Source: Alistipes sp.
Lineage (GTDB): Bacteria > Bacteroidota > Bacteroidia > Bacteroidales > Rikenellaceae
NCBI GenBank assembly: GCA_017380275.1
Contig: JAFOEH010000158.1
Span: 1-5,701 of the forward strand
Direction of reading: 5' to 3'
DNA: 5,701 bases
Part shown: piece after piece, positions 1 to 5,336 of the stretch
Position numbering within the stretch: the first letter of the stretch is position 1
Layout of the letters: each line of letters opens with the position of its first letter
Notes under the pieces: model-generated
What the model saw: the letters and a program-made list of their open reading frames with translations, nothing else
Told to the model about the DNA's origin: nothing
The model's database searches: none
Translations under genes and position numbers: made by a program

Positions 1-1
1 A

Positions 2-790
2 TCGCAACTGATTATGAGTGGCGACAGTATTCAAGCCGTTATCGTCGAGACAAAGAGCGGCCGCGTAGCCATTCAGGGAAAGAGTTATGTCGATTGCAGT
101 GGCGACGGCGACCTGATGAATTGGGCGGGCGAGGAGTTCGACATCCGCAAGCACGATATTGGCGTCATGTACCGCATCGGTGGCGCTCACAACATCAACG
201 CAGGCACCCCGACACCCATCCCCGGTGTAAAAAATATGTGGATGAGAGGAGAGTCCAACGAGGATGGCCTGAACGTATTTAACCAGACACGACTTGAGAT
301 GCTTATGCGCAAGAGAATGTGGGAGGAGACACAAAAACTCAAGGCCTCAACCGGCTGCGACGACATCTTCCTGCTGGAAACCCCTTCGCTACTAGGTGTT
401 CGCCTGACGCGTGTGCTCAAGGGCAAGGGCCGAGTTACATTCGAGGGCGCTGTGAGCAGAAAGACCTACGACGATGTAATCGGCTACAGCGGTGCGCAGG
501 ATAATGTAGTTTACAACGGTGTGACCTATCGCCCCCACGAGCGCCCCATATGGCAAATACCCTATAGCGCGCTGCTTCCGCAAAAGTGCCCCAACCTAAT
601 CGTGGCGGGCCGCTGCATCAGCTTCGACGAGGGGTTGAATTACGACGCCCGCGAGGTCGGCACCTGCTTCGTTACGGGTCAGGCCGCAGGCGTAGCGGCA
701 GCAATGGCCGCCAACCTACGCAGTTCGATGCAGGATGTAAACATCAGCAAATTGCAGGACGCACTGCGTAAGCAGAATGTATATCTTTAG
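2..790 (+). CDS. FAD-dependent oxidoreductase, C-terminal part (5' end outside window)
   Basis: The reading frame is open to the left edge (four codons precede the first visible ATG at 14), so that ATG is probably internal and the N-terminal GxGxxG dinucleotide-binding fold lies outside the window. Numbering from the ATG at 14, residues 27-34 read DCSGDGDL, the TGDGD-type FAD-binding signature of the FAD-dependent oxidoreductase family PF12831. Residues 129-134 (VRLTRV) match the family's conserved R-x-T/S-R segment. Residues 183-203 contain PYSALLP followed by NLIVAGRCIS, and residues 221-232 (TGQAAGVAAAMA) form the conserved C-terminal FAD-contacting helix. The last residues (KLQDALRKQNVYL) resemble the usual family tail, so the 3' end looks complete. 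Members are soluble flavoproteins of mostly unknown substrate, often found beside glycan or sugar-acid catabolism genes. The substrate here cannot be told. It stops 62 bp before dprA and is probably the end of a different transcription unit. Confidence 0.9.
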   Translation, partial: SQLIMSGDSIQAVIVETKSGRVAIQGKSYVDCSGDGDLMNWAGEEFDIRKHDIGVMYRIGGAHNINAGTPTPIPGVKNMWMRGESNEDGLNVFNQTRLEMLMRKRMWEETQKLKASTGCDDIFLLETPSLLGVRLTRVLKGKGRVTFEGAVSRKTYDDVIGYSGAQDNVVYNGVTYRPHERPIWQIPYSALLPQKCPNLIVAGRCISFDEGLNYDAREVGTCFVTGQAAGVAAAMAANLRSSMQDVNISKLQDALRKQNVYL

Positions 791-823
791 TGTTTTTGAC
801 TGCGATAATCTAACTAACATTAG

Positions 824-831
824 TAACTTTA
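824..831 (+). promoter_or_regulatory. Possible Bacteroidota -7 element upstream of dprA
   Basis: TAACTTTA matches the Bacteroidota -7 consensus TAnnTTTG at all but the last base and lies 21 bp before the dprA ATG in an AT-rich gap. The nearest TTTG (795-798) is 25 bp upstream, longer than the usual 19-21 bp, so the -33 element is poor. It would fit dprA starting a new transcription unit, but this is only a weak inference. Confidence 0.35.
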
Positions 832-852
832 CCTCTGCAAAAACCGAGTCTT

Positions 853-1956
853 ATGTCATCGATGCCACTGAAGGATATAGCATTGACCTTTGTCCCGCAA
901 CTCGGCTCTCGCGGCGCGGCCTATCTTGTCGAGACGTTCGGATCGGCCGAGGCTCTCTATGCCGCTTCGATGCAGGAGATCATCGAGCGTACCGACCTTC
1001 ACGAGTCGATAGCGCGTGAGATTGTGTCGGGCCGAGGTCTGCGTGAGGCGGAGCGTGAGCTGGAGTATTGCCGTCGCCACGCCATTACGCCTGTTGGAGC
1101 GACCGACCCGCGCTACCCAGCGCTGTTGCGCGAAGTGGAGGATCGTCCTGCGGTGCTGTATGTGCGCGGAAATGTGGAGGCGCTCAGCCGTCGTGCGGTG
1201 GCATTTGTAGGTACGCGCAAGATTTCGTCCTATGGCCAGCGTGCCTGCGATGAGATGGTGCGTTCGCTCGTTGAGGCGGTGCCCAATGTGGTGATTGTCA
1301 GTGGCTTGGCCTATGGCGTAGATGCTGCTTGCCATCGTGCTGCACTTGCTTGTGGAGCTACAACCATAGGGGTTGTGGCCAATCCGTTGCCCGCTGTAAC
1401 GCCAACTGTGCATACCCACTTGGCCGAGGATATGATTGCTCACGGCGGTGCGATCGTGACTGAGCTTAACTCACAATGTAAGCAGAATGGCCGCTACTAC
1501 ATCCCACGCAACCGCATCATTGCGGCTATGGCGGCGGGAACGGTTGTGGTGGAGTCGCCCGAGGCAGGCGGGTCGCTCTCGACGGCAGCCTTTGCCGATG
1601 GCTATAACCGCTCGGTGATGGCCGTTCCGGGGCGTATTACCGACACTAACTCGCGTGGTTGCAACCTGCTGATTCGCAACCGTCGGGCGCAGGCGGTGCT
1701 CTCGGGGCGCGATGTTGCTGAGGAGCTGATGTGGGAACTGGGTGTTGGCCCGCAGGAGTCTGTGCCTGAACGTCAGCCTCTTACCGAGGATGAGGAGCGA
1801 TTGATGTCGTTCTTTGATACAGATCCCCTGACGATTGATCAGTTGCAGGAGCGTAGCGGTGTGTCGTTGGGCGAGCTTTCGCTCACGCTGATGACGCTGG
1901 AGCTCTCGGGTGCGATACGTCAATTGCCGGGCAAGCGATACGAAAAGTTGTTGTGA
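853..1956 (+). CDS. dprA: DNA-processing protein DprA (Smf)
   Basis: DprA is a cytoplasmic single-strand DNA binding protein that loads RecA onto incoming DNA during natural transformation; it is also conserved in bacteria not known to be competent. The 367 aa product shows all three expected parts: an N-terminal helical, helix-hairpin-helix-like region (about 1-75), the Rossmann-like DprA core PF02481 (about 80-290), and a C-terminal winged-helix domain (about 308-367). Core motifs are VGTRKISSYG (119-128), SGLAYGVDAACHRAAL (150-165), IPRNRIIAAMA (217-227) and ESPEAGGSLSTA (234-245), with VPGR at 258-261. The position after SGLA, usually Arg in other phyla (SGxARGID), is Tyr 154; I recall Tyr there in Bacteroidota too. 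The usual GLD-x-x-YP segment is altered to NPLPAVTP (177-184). The ATG at 853 is used; an in-frame ATG at 862 is a possible alternative. The stop codon overlaps the next start by one base. Confidence 0.95.
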   Translation: MSSMPLKDIALTFVPQLGSRGAAYLVETFGSAEALYAASMQEIIERTDLHESIAREIVSGRGLREAERELEYCRRHAITPVGATDPRYPALLREVEDRPAVLYVRGNVEALSRRAVAFVGTRKISSYGQRACDEMVRSLVEAVPNVVIVSGLAYGVDAACHRAALACGATTIGVVANPLPAVTPTVHTHLAEDMIAHGGAIVTELNSQCKQNGRYYIPRNRIIAAMAAGTVVVESPEAGGSLSTAAFADGYNRSVMAVPGRITDTNSRGCNLLIRNRRAQAVLSGRDVAEELMWELGVGPQESVPERQPLTEDEERLMSFFDTDPLTIDQLQERSGVSLGELSLTLMTLELSGAIRQLPGKRYEKLL

Positions 1957-3137
1957 TGAAAAAGAAGTTTAATATAAAGCGATGGCTGCGGCCCTTGATG
2001 GGGTTGGGTATCGGTGCTCTGATCGGAGTGGCCTTTGCCGCTTCGCTCTTTGCCGTGCCTGTGATTAGGGAGTTCCTGAAGGGCCCGATGAGCGACAGCG
2101 GTATGCTGGTCTTTATGCTCTATTGGTTCGGGGCGATGGCCATTGCCGTTGTGGCGGTCTTTGCGCAGATTATCCTGCACGAGGCGGGACATCTGATGGC
2201 GGGCCTGCTGTCGGGCTATCGCGTGGTGTCGTTCCGTGTTGCTAATCTGATGGTTGTGCGTCGTGATGATGGACTCCACTTCGGTCGATTCAGTATTGCC
2301 GGAACGGGCGGCCAATGTCTTATGGAGCCGCGCGAGCAGACTCTTGCCGAGGCCGAGCATATGCCCTATGCGCTCTACCTGGCAGGTGGCGTTGTGGCCA
2401 ATGCACTTGTGTCGTTGGTGGCAATCGTTGTGCTGGTCGTGGGCAACGCGGGGGTGCTGTGTAGTTGTGTGATGGTTATGCTGGCCCTCTCGGGGATGTA
2501 CCTCGCCATCACGAACGGGGTGCCGATGCATATTGGTGGCGTGGCCAACGATGGCGATAATATCCGAACGCTCCGTCGCGATCGCCGAGCCCGACAGCTG
2601 CTTTGGGTGCAGCTTAAGGTCAATGCGCTATATACGCGAGGCGTGATGTATCGGGATATGCCCGACGAGTGGTTCGAGGTGGAGGCTGATGCCGATATGA
2701 GCAACTATCTCTACGCTACCATCGTTGCGATGCACTCCTCGCAGGCTATTGAGCGACACGACTTTGATGCGGCTTATAATGATCTTATGCGCCTGCATCG
2801 GGCCAGCGGGCTGATCGAGCTACTGCGTCGTGAGGCCGATTGCGAATTGCTCCTGCCTGCAGTTATGCTTCGCCGTCCGCGCTGGGAGGTTGAGCGACTG
2901 ATGAGCGGCGAGGGGGAGCAGTATGCCCGCCTTTATGCACAATATATGTTGAGCCGCAGGGTTACGTTATACGTTCTTGAGCGATTCGTTAGGCGCAATG
3001 TCGAAGCTGCCGTCAAGGAGGCAGAGGCGATACGTCGTGTAGCGGCGAATTATCCCTCGGTGGGCGAGAGCCGATCGTCGCTCGAGATGCTGGAATACCT
3101 TGAAGGATTAAATGATGAAGATTATGCAATTGATTGA
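1956..3137 (+). CDS. Putative M50-like membrane zinc metalloprotease with unrecognised C-terminal domain
   Basis: The predicted 393 aa integral membrane protein starts with a basic N-terminus (MKKKFNIKRW) followed by hydrophobic segments at about 12-36, 52-74, 145-165 and 167-188. HEAGH at 75-79, at the end of the second segment, is the zinc-binding HExxH motif of site-2-protease-like (M50) peptidases. GGVVAN (144-149) resembles the family's GPxxN motif at the start of a later membrane helix. NDGDN (198-202) is a plausible equivalent of the NPDG/LDG motif that supplies the third zinc ligand. Residues about 205-393 are hydrophilic, helical and rich in Arg/Glu; I do not recognise this domain and it is probably cytoplasmic. 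The substrate is unknown, and a non-proteolytic relative is possible. The ATG at 1956 overlaps the dprA stop (TGATG) and is preferred over the in-frame GTG at 1953. The 3' end overlaps the TatD-family gene by up to 26 nt, implying translational coupling. Confidence 0.75.
   Translation: MKKKFNIKRWLRPLMGLGIGALIGVAFAASLFAVPVIREFLKGPMSDSGMLVFMLYWFGAMAIAVVAVFAQIILHEAGHLMAGLLSGYRVVSFRVANLMVVRRDDGLHFGRFSIAGTGGQCLMEPREQTLAEAEHMPYALYLAGGVVANALVSLVAIVVLVVGNAGVLCSCVMVMLALSGMYLAITNGVPMHIGGVANDGDNIRTLRRDRRARQLLWVQLKVNALYTRGVMYRDMPDEWFEVEADADMSNYLYATIVAMHSSQAIERHDFDAAYNDLMRLHRASGLIELLRREADCELLLPAVMLRRPRWEVERLMSGEGEQYARLYAQYMLSRRVTLYVLERFVRRNVEAAVKEAEAIRRVAANYPSVGESRSSLEMLEYLEGLNDEDYAID
3104..3107 (+). promoter_or_regulatory. 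Ribosome binding site for the TatD-family gene
   Basis: AGGA lies inside the end of the upstream membrane-protein gene, 4 nt before the ATG at 3112 and 7 nt before the ATG at 3115. It supports initiation at one of this ATG pair rather than at the ATG at 3124, which is 16 nt away although it would give the family-typical N-terminus MQLIDTHSH. Confidence 0.45.
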
Positions 3138-3933
3138 TACACACTCTCATCTCTATGCCGAGGAGTTCGATTTGGATCGTGTCGAGGCTTTGCAGCGTGC
3201 TTGCGATGCTGGGGTTGTGAAGCTACTGCTCCCGGCTATAGACTCCGAGAGCCACGAGCGGATGCTATCATTGGCTAAGGCCGAGTCGCAGATGTGCCAC
3301 CCGATGATGGGACTCCACCCTACGTCGGTGAACGACAATCCCCGCTGGCGTGAGGAGCTGGCTTTGGTTGAGCGCTACTTTGACAATCCCCCCGAGGGGA
3401 TCCGATTCTGTGCCGTTGGCGAGATCGGACTCGACTACTATTGGAGTCAAGATTTCGTGGCCGAACAGCGCGAGGCCTTCATCGAGCAGTGCCGTCTGGC
3501 GGCGCGTCTCGATCTGCCCGTTGCGATACATACCCGTGCAGCGTGGGATGATATGTGCGAGATTTTAGGGGCCGAAACCGAGCGAGCCGCAGGTCGTGGC
3601 GAGCGTCTGCGCGGTGTGCTGCACGCCTTCTCCGAGGGTGCGGAGGTCTATCGCCGCCTCAAGGCGTCGGGCGATTGGCTGTTCGGCATCGGGGGCGTGG
3701 TAACATATAAAAAGAGTATAGTGGCCGAGGCTGTGAAGGAGATGGCGCTGGAGGATATCGTCCTCGAGACCGACTGCCCCTACCTAACGCCCGTGCCGCA
3801 TCGCGGCCATCGCAACGAGTCGGCCTATGTGCGCTACATCTGCGAAAAGATTGCCCAGCTCAAGGGCGTGGAGACTGCGGAGGTGGCCCGCCTCACGAGC
3901 GAGAATGCGCGGCGGATGTTCGGCCTAAAATAG
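3112..3933 (+). CDS. TatD-family metal-dependent hydrolase (putative DNase)
   Basis: TatD-family proteins are cytoplasmic TIM-barrel hydrolases of the amidohydrolase superfamily; characterised members are Mg-dependent DNases, including 3'-5' exonucleases linked to DNA repair. The 273 aa length is typical (about 255-270). Expected metal ligands are all visible: HSH (His11, His13), Glu104 in VGEIGLDYYW, His140 in PVAIHTRAAW, His171 in GVLHAFSEG, and Asp221 in LETDCPYLTP. The family segment PHRGHRNES (229-237) follows, and the C-terminal SENARRMFGL closes the protein as usual. Which paralogue type (TatD, YcfH or YjjV) cannot be told from sequence alone, so no symbol is given. Three in-frame ATGs (3112, 3115, 3124) are possible starts; 3112 or 3115 best fit the AGGA at 3104-3107. 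It overlaps the upstream gene, so it is likely co-transcribed with dprA. Confidence 0.93.
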   Translation: MMKIMQLIDTHSHLYAEEFDLDRVEALQRACDAGVVKLLLPAIDSESHERMLSLAKAESQMCHPMMGLHPTSVNDNPRWREELALVERYFDNPPEGIRFCAVGEIGLDYYWSQDFVAEQREAFIEQCRLAARLDLPVAIHTRAAWDDMCEILGAETERAAGRGERLRGVLHAFSEGAEVYRRLKASGDWLFGIGGVVTYKKSIVAEAVKEMALEDIVLETDCPYLTPVPHRGHRNESAYVRYICEKIAQLKGVETAEVARLTSENARRMFGLK

Positions 3934-3961
3934 AGAAATGAATAAAATTACTATTTAATAT

Positions 3962-3965
3962 AAGG
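3962..3965 (+). promoter_or_regulatory. Possible ribosome binding site for ansA
   Basis: AAGG sits 5 nt before the ATG at 3971 in an otherwise A/T-rich 37 bp gap after the TatD-family gene. I found no convincing TAnnTTTG promoter or terminator hairpin in this gap, so ansA may be read from the upstream operon. Confidence 0.4.
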
Positions 3966-3970
3966 TAAAT

Positions 3971-5041
3971 ATGGAACAGATAGTAAGAAAGACCGACAAC
4001 GTGCGTTCGTCGATTCTGCTCATCTATACGGGCGGTACGATCGGTATGAAGAACGACGAGCTGACGGGTGCTCTTGTCCCCTTCGACTTCAGTGGTATCT
4101 ACGAGGAGTTCCCTGCTCTGCGCCGTCTGCCTGTCGATATTTCGGTACATACTATGCCCAAGCTGATTGATTCGAGCAATGTCCGTCCGTCGGATTGGGC
4201 CGCCATCGCCGAGGTCATCCGCGACAACTATTCGAGATACGACGGTTTCGTGGTGCTACACGGAACGGACACAATGTCCTACACCGCTTCGGCCCTGAGT
4301 TTTATGCTCGAAAACCTTGCCAAGCCCGTAATCTTTACGGGTAGCCAAATCCCTATAGGAGTGTTGCGTACCGATGGTCGCGAGAACCTTATCACCGCCA
4401 TCGAGGTGGCTGGCGCGCGCGTCGATGGGCGTCCGCTTGTGCCCGAGGTGGCGCTCCTCTTTCATAGCCGTCTGTGCCGTGGCAACCGCACCCGCAAGAG
4501 CAGTGCTGAGGAGCTCGATGCCTTCTCCTCGCCCAACTATCCGCCCCTTGCCGAGGTGGGCGTTAAGATCGCCTACAACACCGCCGCCATCGCTCGCATC
4601 GAGCCTACGGAGGAGCCCCTGCGTATCGCCACGATGATGAGCGAGGGTGTGGCTATCATCAAACTCTTCCCCGGCATTGGCGAATACACTCTGCGAGCCA
4701 TCCTCTCGGTCGAGGGGCTGCGTGGCGTGGTGCTCGAGACCTATGGTGCGGGCAATGCTCCGACGGCCGATTGGTTCCTGAGTTTGATGCGCGAGACGGT
4801 CGATCGCGGTGTGCTGGTGCTCAACGTTACGCAGTGCGACAACGGCTCGGTCGAGATGCAACTTTATGAGACGGGCCAACGACTTCGTTCGGCTGGCGTG
4901 CTCTCGGCTTTCGATATGACAACCGAGGCCGCCATCACCAAACTTATGTACGTTTTGGGCCAAAATTTGAGCCACGAGGAGAATTTGGAGCTTATGAAAA
5001 AGCCTTTGCGTGGAGAATTTACCTTGTCGGGACTTGTGTAA
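3971..5041 (+). CDS. ansA: Type I (cytoplasmic) L-asparaginase
   Basis: The enzyme hydrolyses L-asparagine to L-aspartate and ammonia. The 356 aa product has no signal peptide, which with its overall pattern places it with cytoplasmic type I enzymes (E. coli AnsA is about 338 aa). Motifs in order: YTGGTIGM (19-26), whose second Thr (T23) is the expected nucleophile; HGTDTMSYTASAL (97-109), with T99 and D100 of the second catalytic site; KPVIFTGSQIPIG (118-130); TDGRENL (134-140); RGNRTRK (170-176), with the catalytic Lys at 176; the family SPNYPPL segment (187-193); YGAGNAP (258-264) and NVTQC (285-289). The C-terminal domain is complete and ends in tandem stops TAATAA. Two positions that I recall as part of the E. 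coli AnsA allosteric asparagine site differ here (Arg175 for Thr, Glu256 for Arg), so cooperativity may be absent. It lies 37 bp after the TatD-family gene and may share its transcript. Confidence 0.95.
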   Translation: MEQIVRKTDNVRSSILLIYTGGTIGMKNDELTGALVPFDFSGIYEEFPALRRLPVDISVHTMPKLIDSSNVRPSDWAAIAEVIRDNYSRYDGFVVLHGTDTMSYTASALSFMLENLAKPVIFTGSQIPIGVLRTDGRENLITAIEVAGARVDGRPLVPEVALLFHSRLCRGNRTRKSSAEELDAFSSPNYPPLAEVGVKIAYNTAAIARIEPTEEPLRIATMMSEGVAIIKLFPGIGEYTLRAILSVEGLRGVVLETYGAGNAPTADWFLSLMRETVDRGVLVLNVTQCDNGSVEMQLYETGQRLRSAGVLSAFDMTTEAAITKLMYVLGQNLSHEENLELMKKPLRGEFTLSGLV

Positions 5042-5064
5042 TAAAAAAAATATTCTTATATTTC
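5033..5064 (+). promoter_or_regulatory. Candidate Bacteroidota-type promoter overlapping the ansA stop codon
   Basis: CTTG at 5033-5036 (matching the TTG of a -33 element) is followed after 20 bp by TATATTTC at 5057-5064, which matches TAnnTTTG except for the last base. The spacing is within the usual 19-21 bp. The predicted transcript start is about 5068-5072, just before the GC-rich structured stretch. It could drive the exbB-like gene with a leader of about 265 nt, or a small RNA. Confidence 0.5.
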
Positions 5065-5080
5065 GGTCCGTAAACTCTAC

Positions 5081-5118
5081 CAAAACCGTAGCAACCCACC
5101 CGAGAAGGGGAGGTTTTG
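5081..5118 (+). repeat. Inverted repeat / hairpin CAAAACC ... GGTTTTG
   Basis: CAAAACC (5081-5087) pairs perfectly over 7 bp with GGTTTTG (5112-5118). Inside lies a second small stem, CCC (5099-5101) with GGG (5107-5109) around a GAGAA loop. The U residues are within the stem rather than after it, so this is not a standard terminator. The left arm can instead sit in the loop of a short CTAC/GTAG stem (5077-5080 with 5088-5091). Confidence 0.45.
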
Positions 5119-5122
5119 CGGC

Positions 5123-5163
5123 GTAACATCTTGAACACTACGGTGTTACAGGTGTGCGTAGTG
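5123..5163 (+). repeat. Overlapping, mutually exclusive hairpins
   Basis: Three alternative pairings share the same bases: GTAACA (5123-5128) with TGTTAC (5144-5149); AACAC (5134-5138) with GTGTT (5143-5147) closing a UACG tetraloop; and CACTACG (5136-5142) with CGTAGTG (5157-5163). The C(UACG)G loop belongs to the extra-stable UNCG class. Such overlap is compatible with an RNA that can switch folds, though short inverted repeats can also arise by chance. Confidence 0.45.
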
Positions 5164-5179
5164 GTGTGCTGGGGATGTT

Positions 5180-5214
5180 GGCTCCGTACGCTGTCTATGC
5201 GCCAAAAAGGAGCT
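5180..5214 (+). repeat. Hairpin whose 3' arm overlaps a Shine-Dalgarno-like sequence
   Basis: GGCTCC (5180-5185) can pair with GGAGCT (5209-5214) over 6 bp including one G-U pair, around a 23 nt loop. The right arm overlaps AAGGAG (5207-5212), which stands 5 nt before an ATG at 5218. The stem is short and the loop long, so stability is uncertain. Confidence 0.35.
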
Positions 5215-5217
5215 TTG

Positions 5218-5277
5218 ATGGTCTCAAATGGTGTAGGTGGAGAGAAAAAAGAAAAAATTTTTGCGAGAAAATTTTAA
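5218..5277 (+). CDS. Possible 19-codon leader ORF upstream of exbB
   Basis: An ATG at 5218 preceded by AAGGAG with a 5 nt spacer opens a 19 aa frame, MVSNGVGGEKKEKIFARKF, ending at TAA 5275-5277, 59 bp before the exbB-like start. The peptide is basic and has no recognisable motif. It is not rich in a single amino acid as attenuator leaders often are. Bacteroidota depend little on Shine-Dalgarno pairing, so the good SD is weaker evidence than in other phyla. It could be chance. Confidence 0.2.
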   Translation: MVSNGVGGEKKEKIFARKF

Positions 5278-5336
5278 CAACATAAAACTAATAAACAAAA
5301 AGTAACAAAACACTAATTAAATTTATTCAAACAGTT

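Larger units (their letters stand above)
5042..5336. other. 295 bp intergenic region with a structured GC-rich core
   Basis: An A-rich strip (5042-5063) is followed by a GC-rich stretch (about 5064-5240) holding several inverted repeats, then a strongly A/T-rich leader (about 5241-5336) running into the exbB-like ATG. I recognise no tRNA, rRNA, 4.5S RNA, tmRNA, RNase P RNA or known riboswitch here. No hairpin is followed by a convincing U-tract, so no intrinsic terminator for ansA is called. The region most probably serves as promoter and 5' leader of the exbB-like gene. A separate small RNA is possible. Confidence 0.6.

Noticed and set aside
856..1443. 195-codon open frame on the minus strand
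   Set aside because: It is antisense to dprA, has no recognisable domain, and its composition is typical of a complementary-strand shadow.
1953..1955. GTG start for the HEAGH membrane protein
   Set aside because: It adds only one residue before the ATG at 1956, which makes a typical TGATG stop/start overlap with dprA and is the commoner start codon.
1920..2531. 203-codon open frame on the minus strand
   Set aside because: It is antisense to the HEAGH membrane protein. Its His-rich, Gln/Asn-rich translation shows no motif and it has no plausible start signal.
3938..3958. Six-codon frame MNKITI between the TatD-family gene and ansA
   Set aside because: It is too short and lacks a ribosome binding site or repeat of one amino acid; it is expected by chance in an A/T-rich spacer.
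4256..5083. 275-codon open frame on the minus strand
   Set aside because: It is antisense to ansA, whose motifs are unmistakable. Its translation has no recognisable domain and is His/Arg/Gln-rich, as expected for a shadow of GC-rich codons.
5081..5118. Intrinsic terminator for ansA
   Set aside because: The 7 bp stem has a long interior and no U-tract after it (GCGGCG follows), so it does not meet the usual pattern.
5260..5290. Second promoter candidate: TTTG (5260-5263), 19 bp, TAAAACTA (5283-5290)
   Set aside because: The spacing is acceptable, but the -7 element matches TAnnTTTG poorly, at about half of the fixed positions. The element at 5033-5064 is better.
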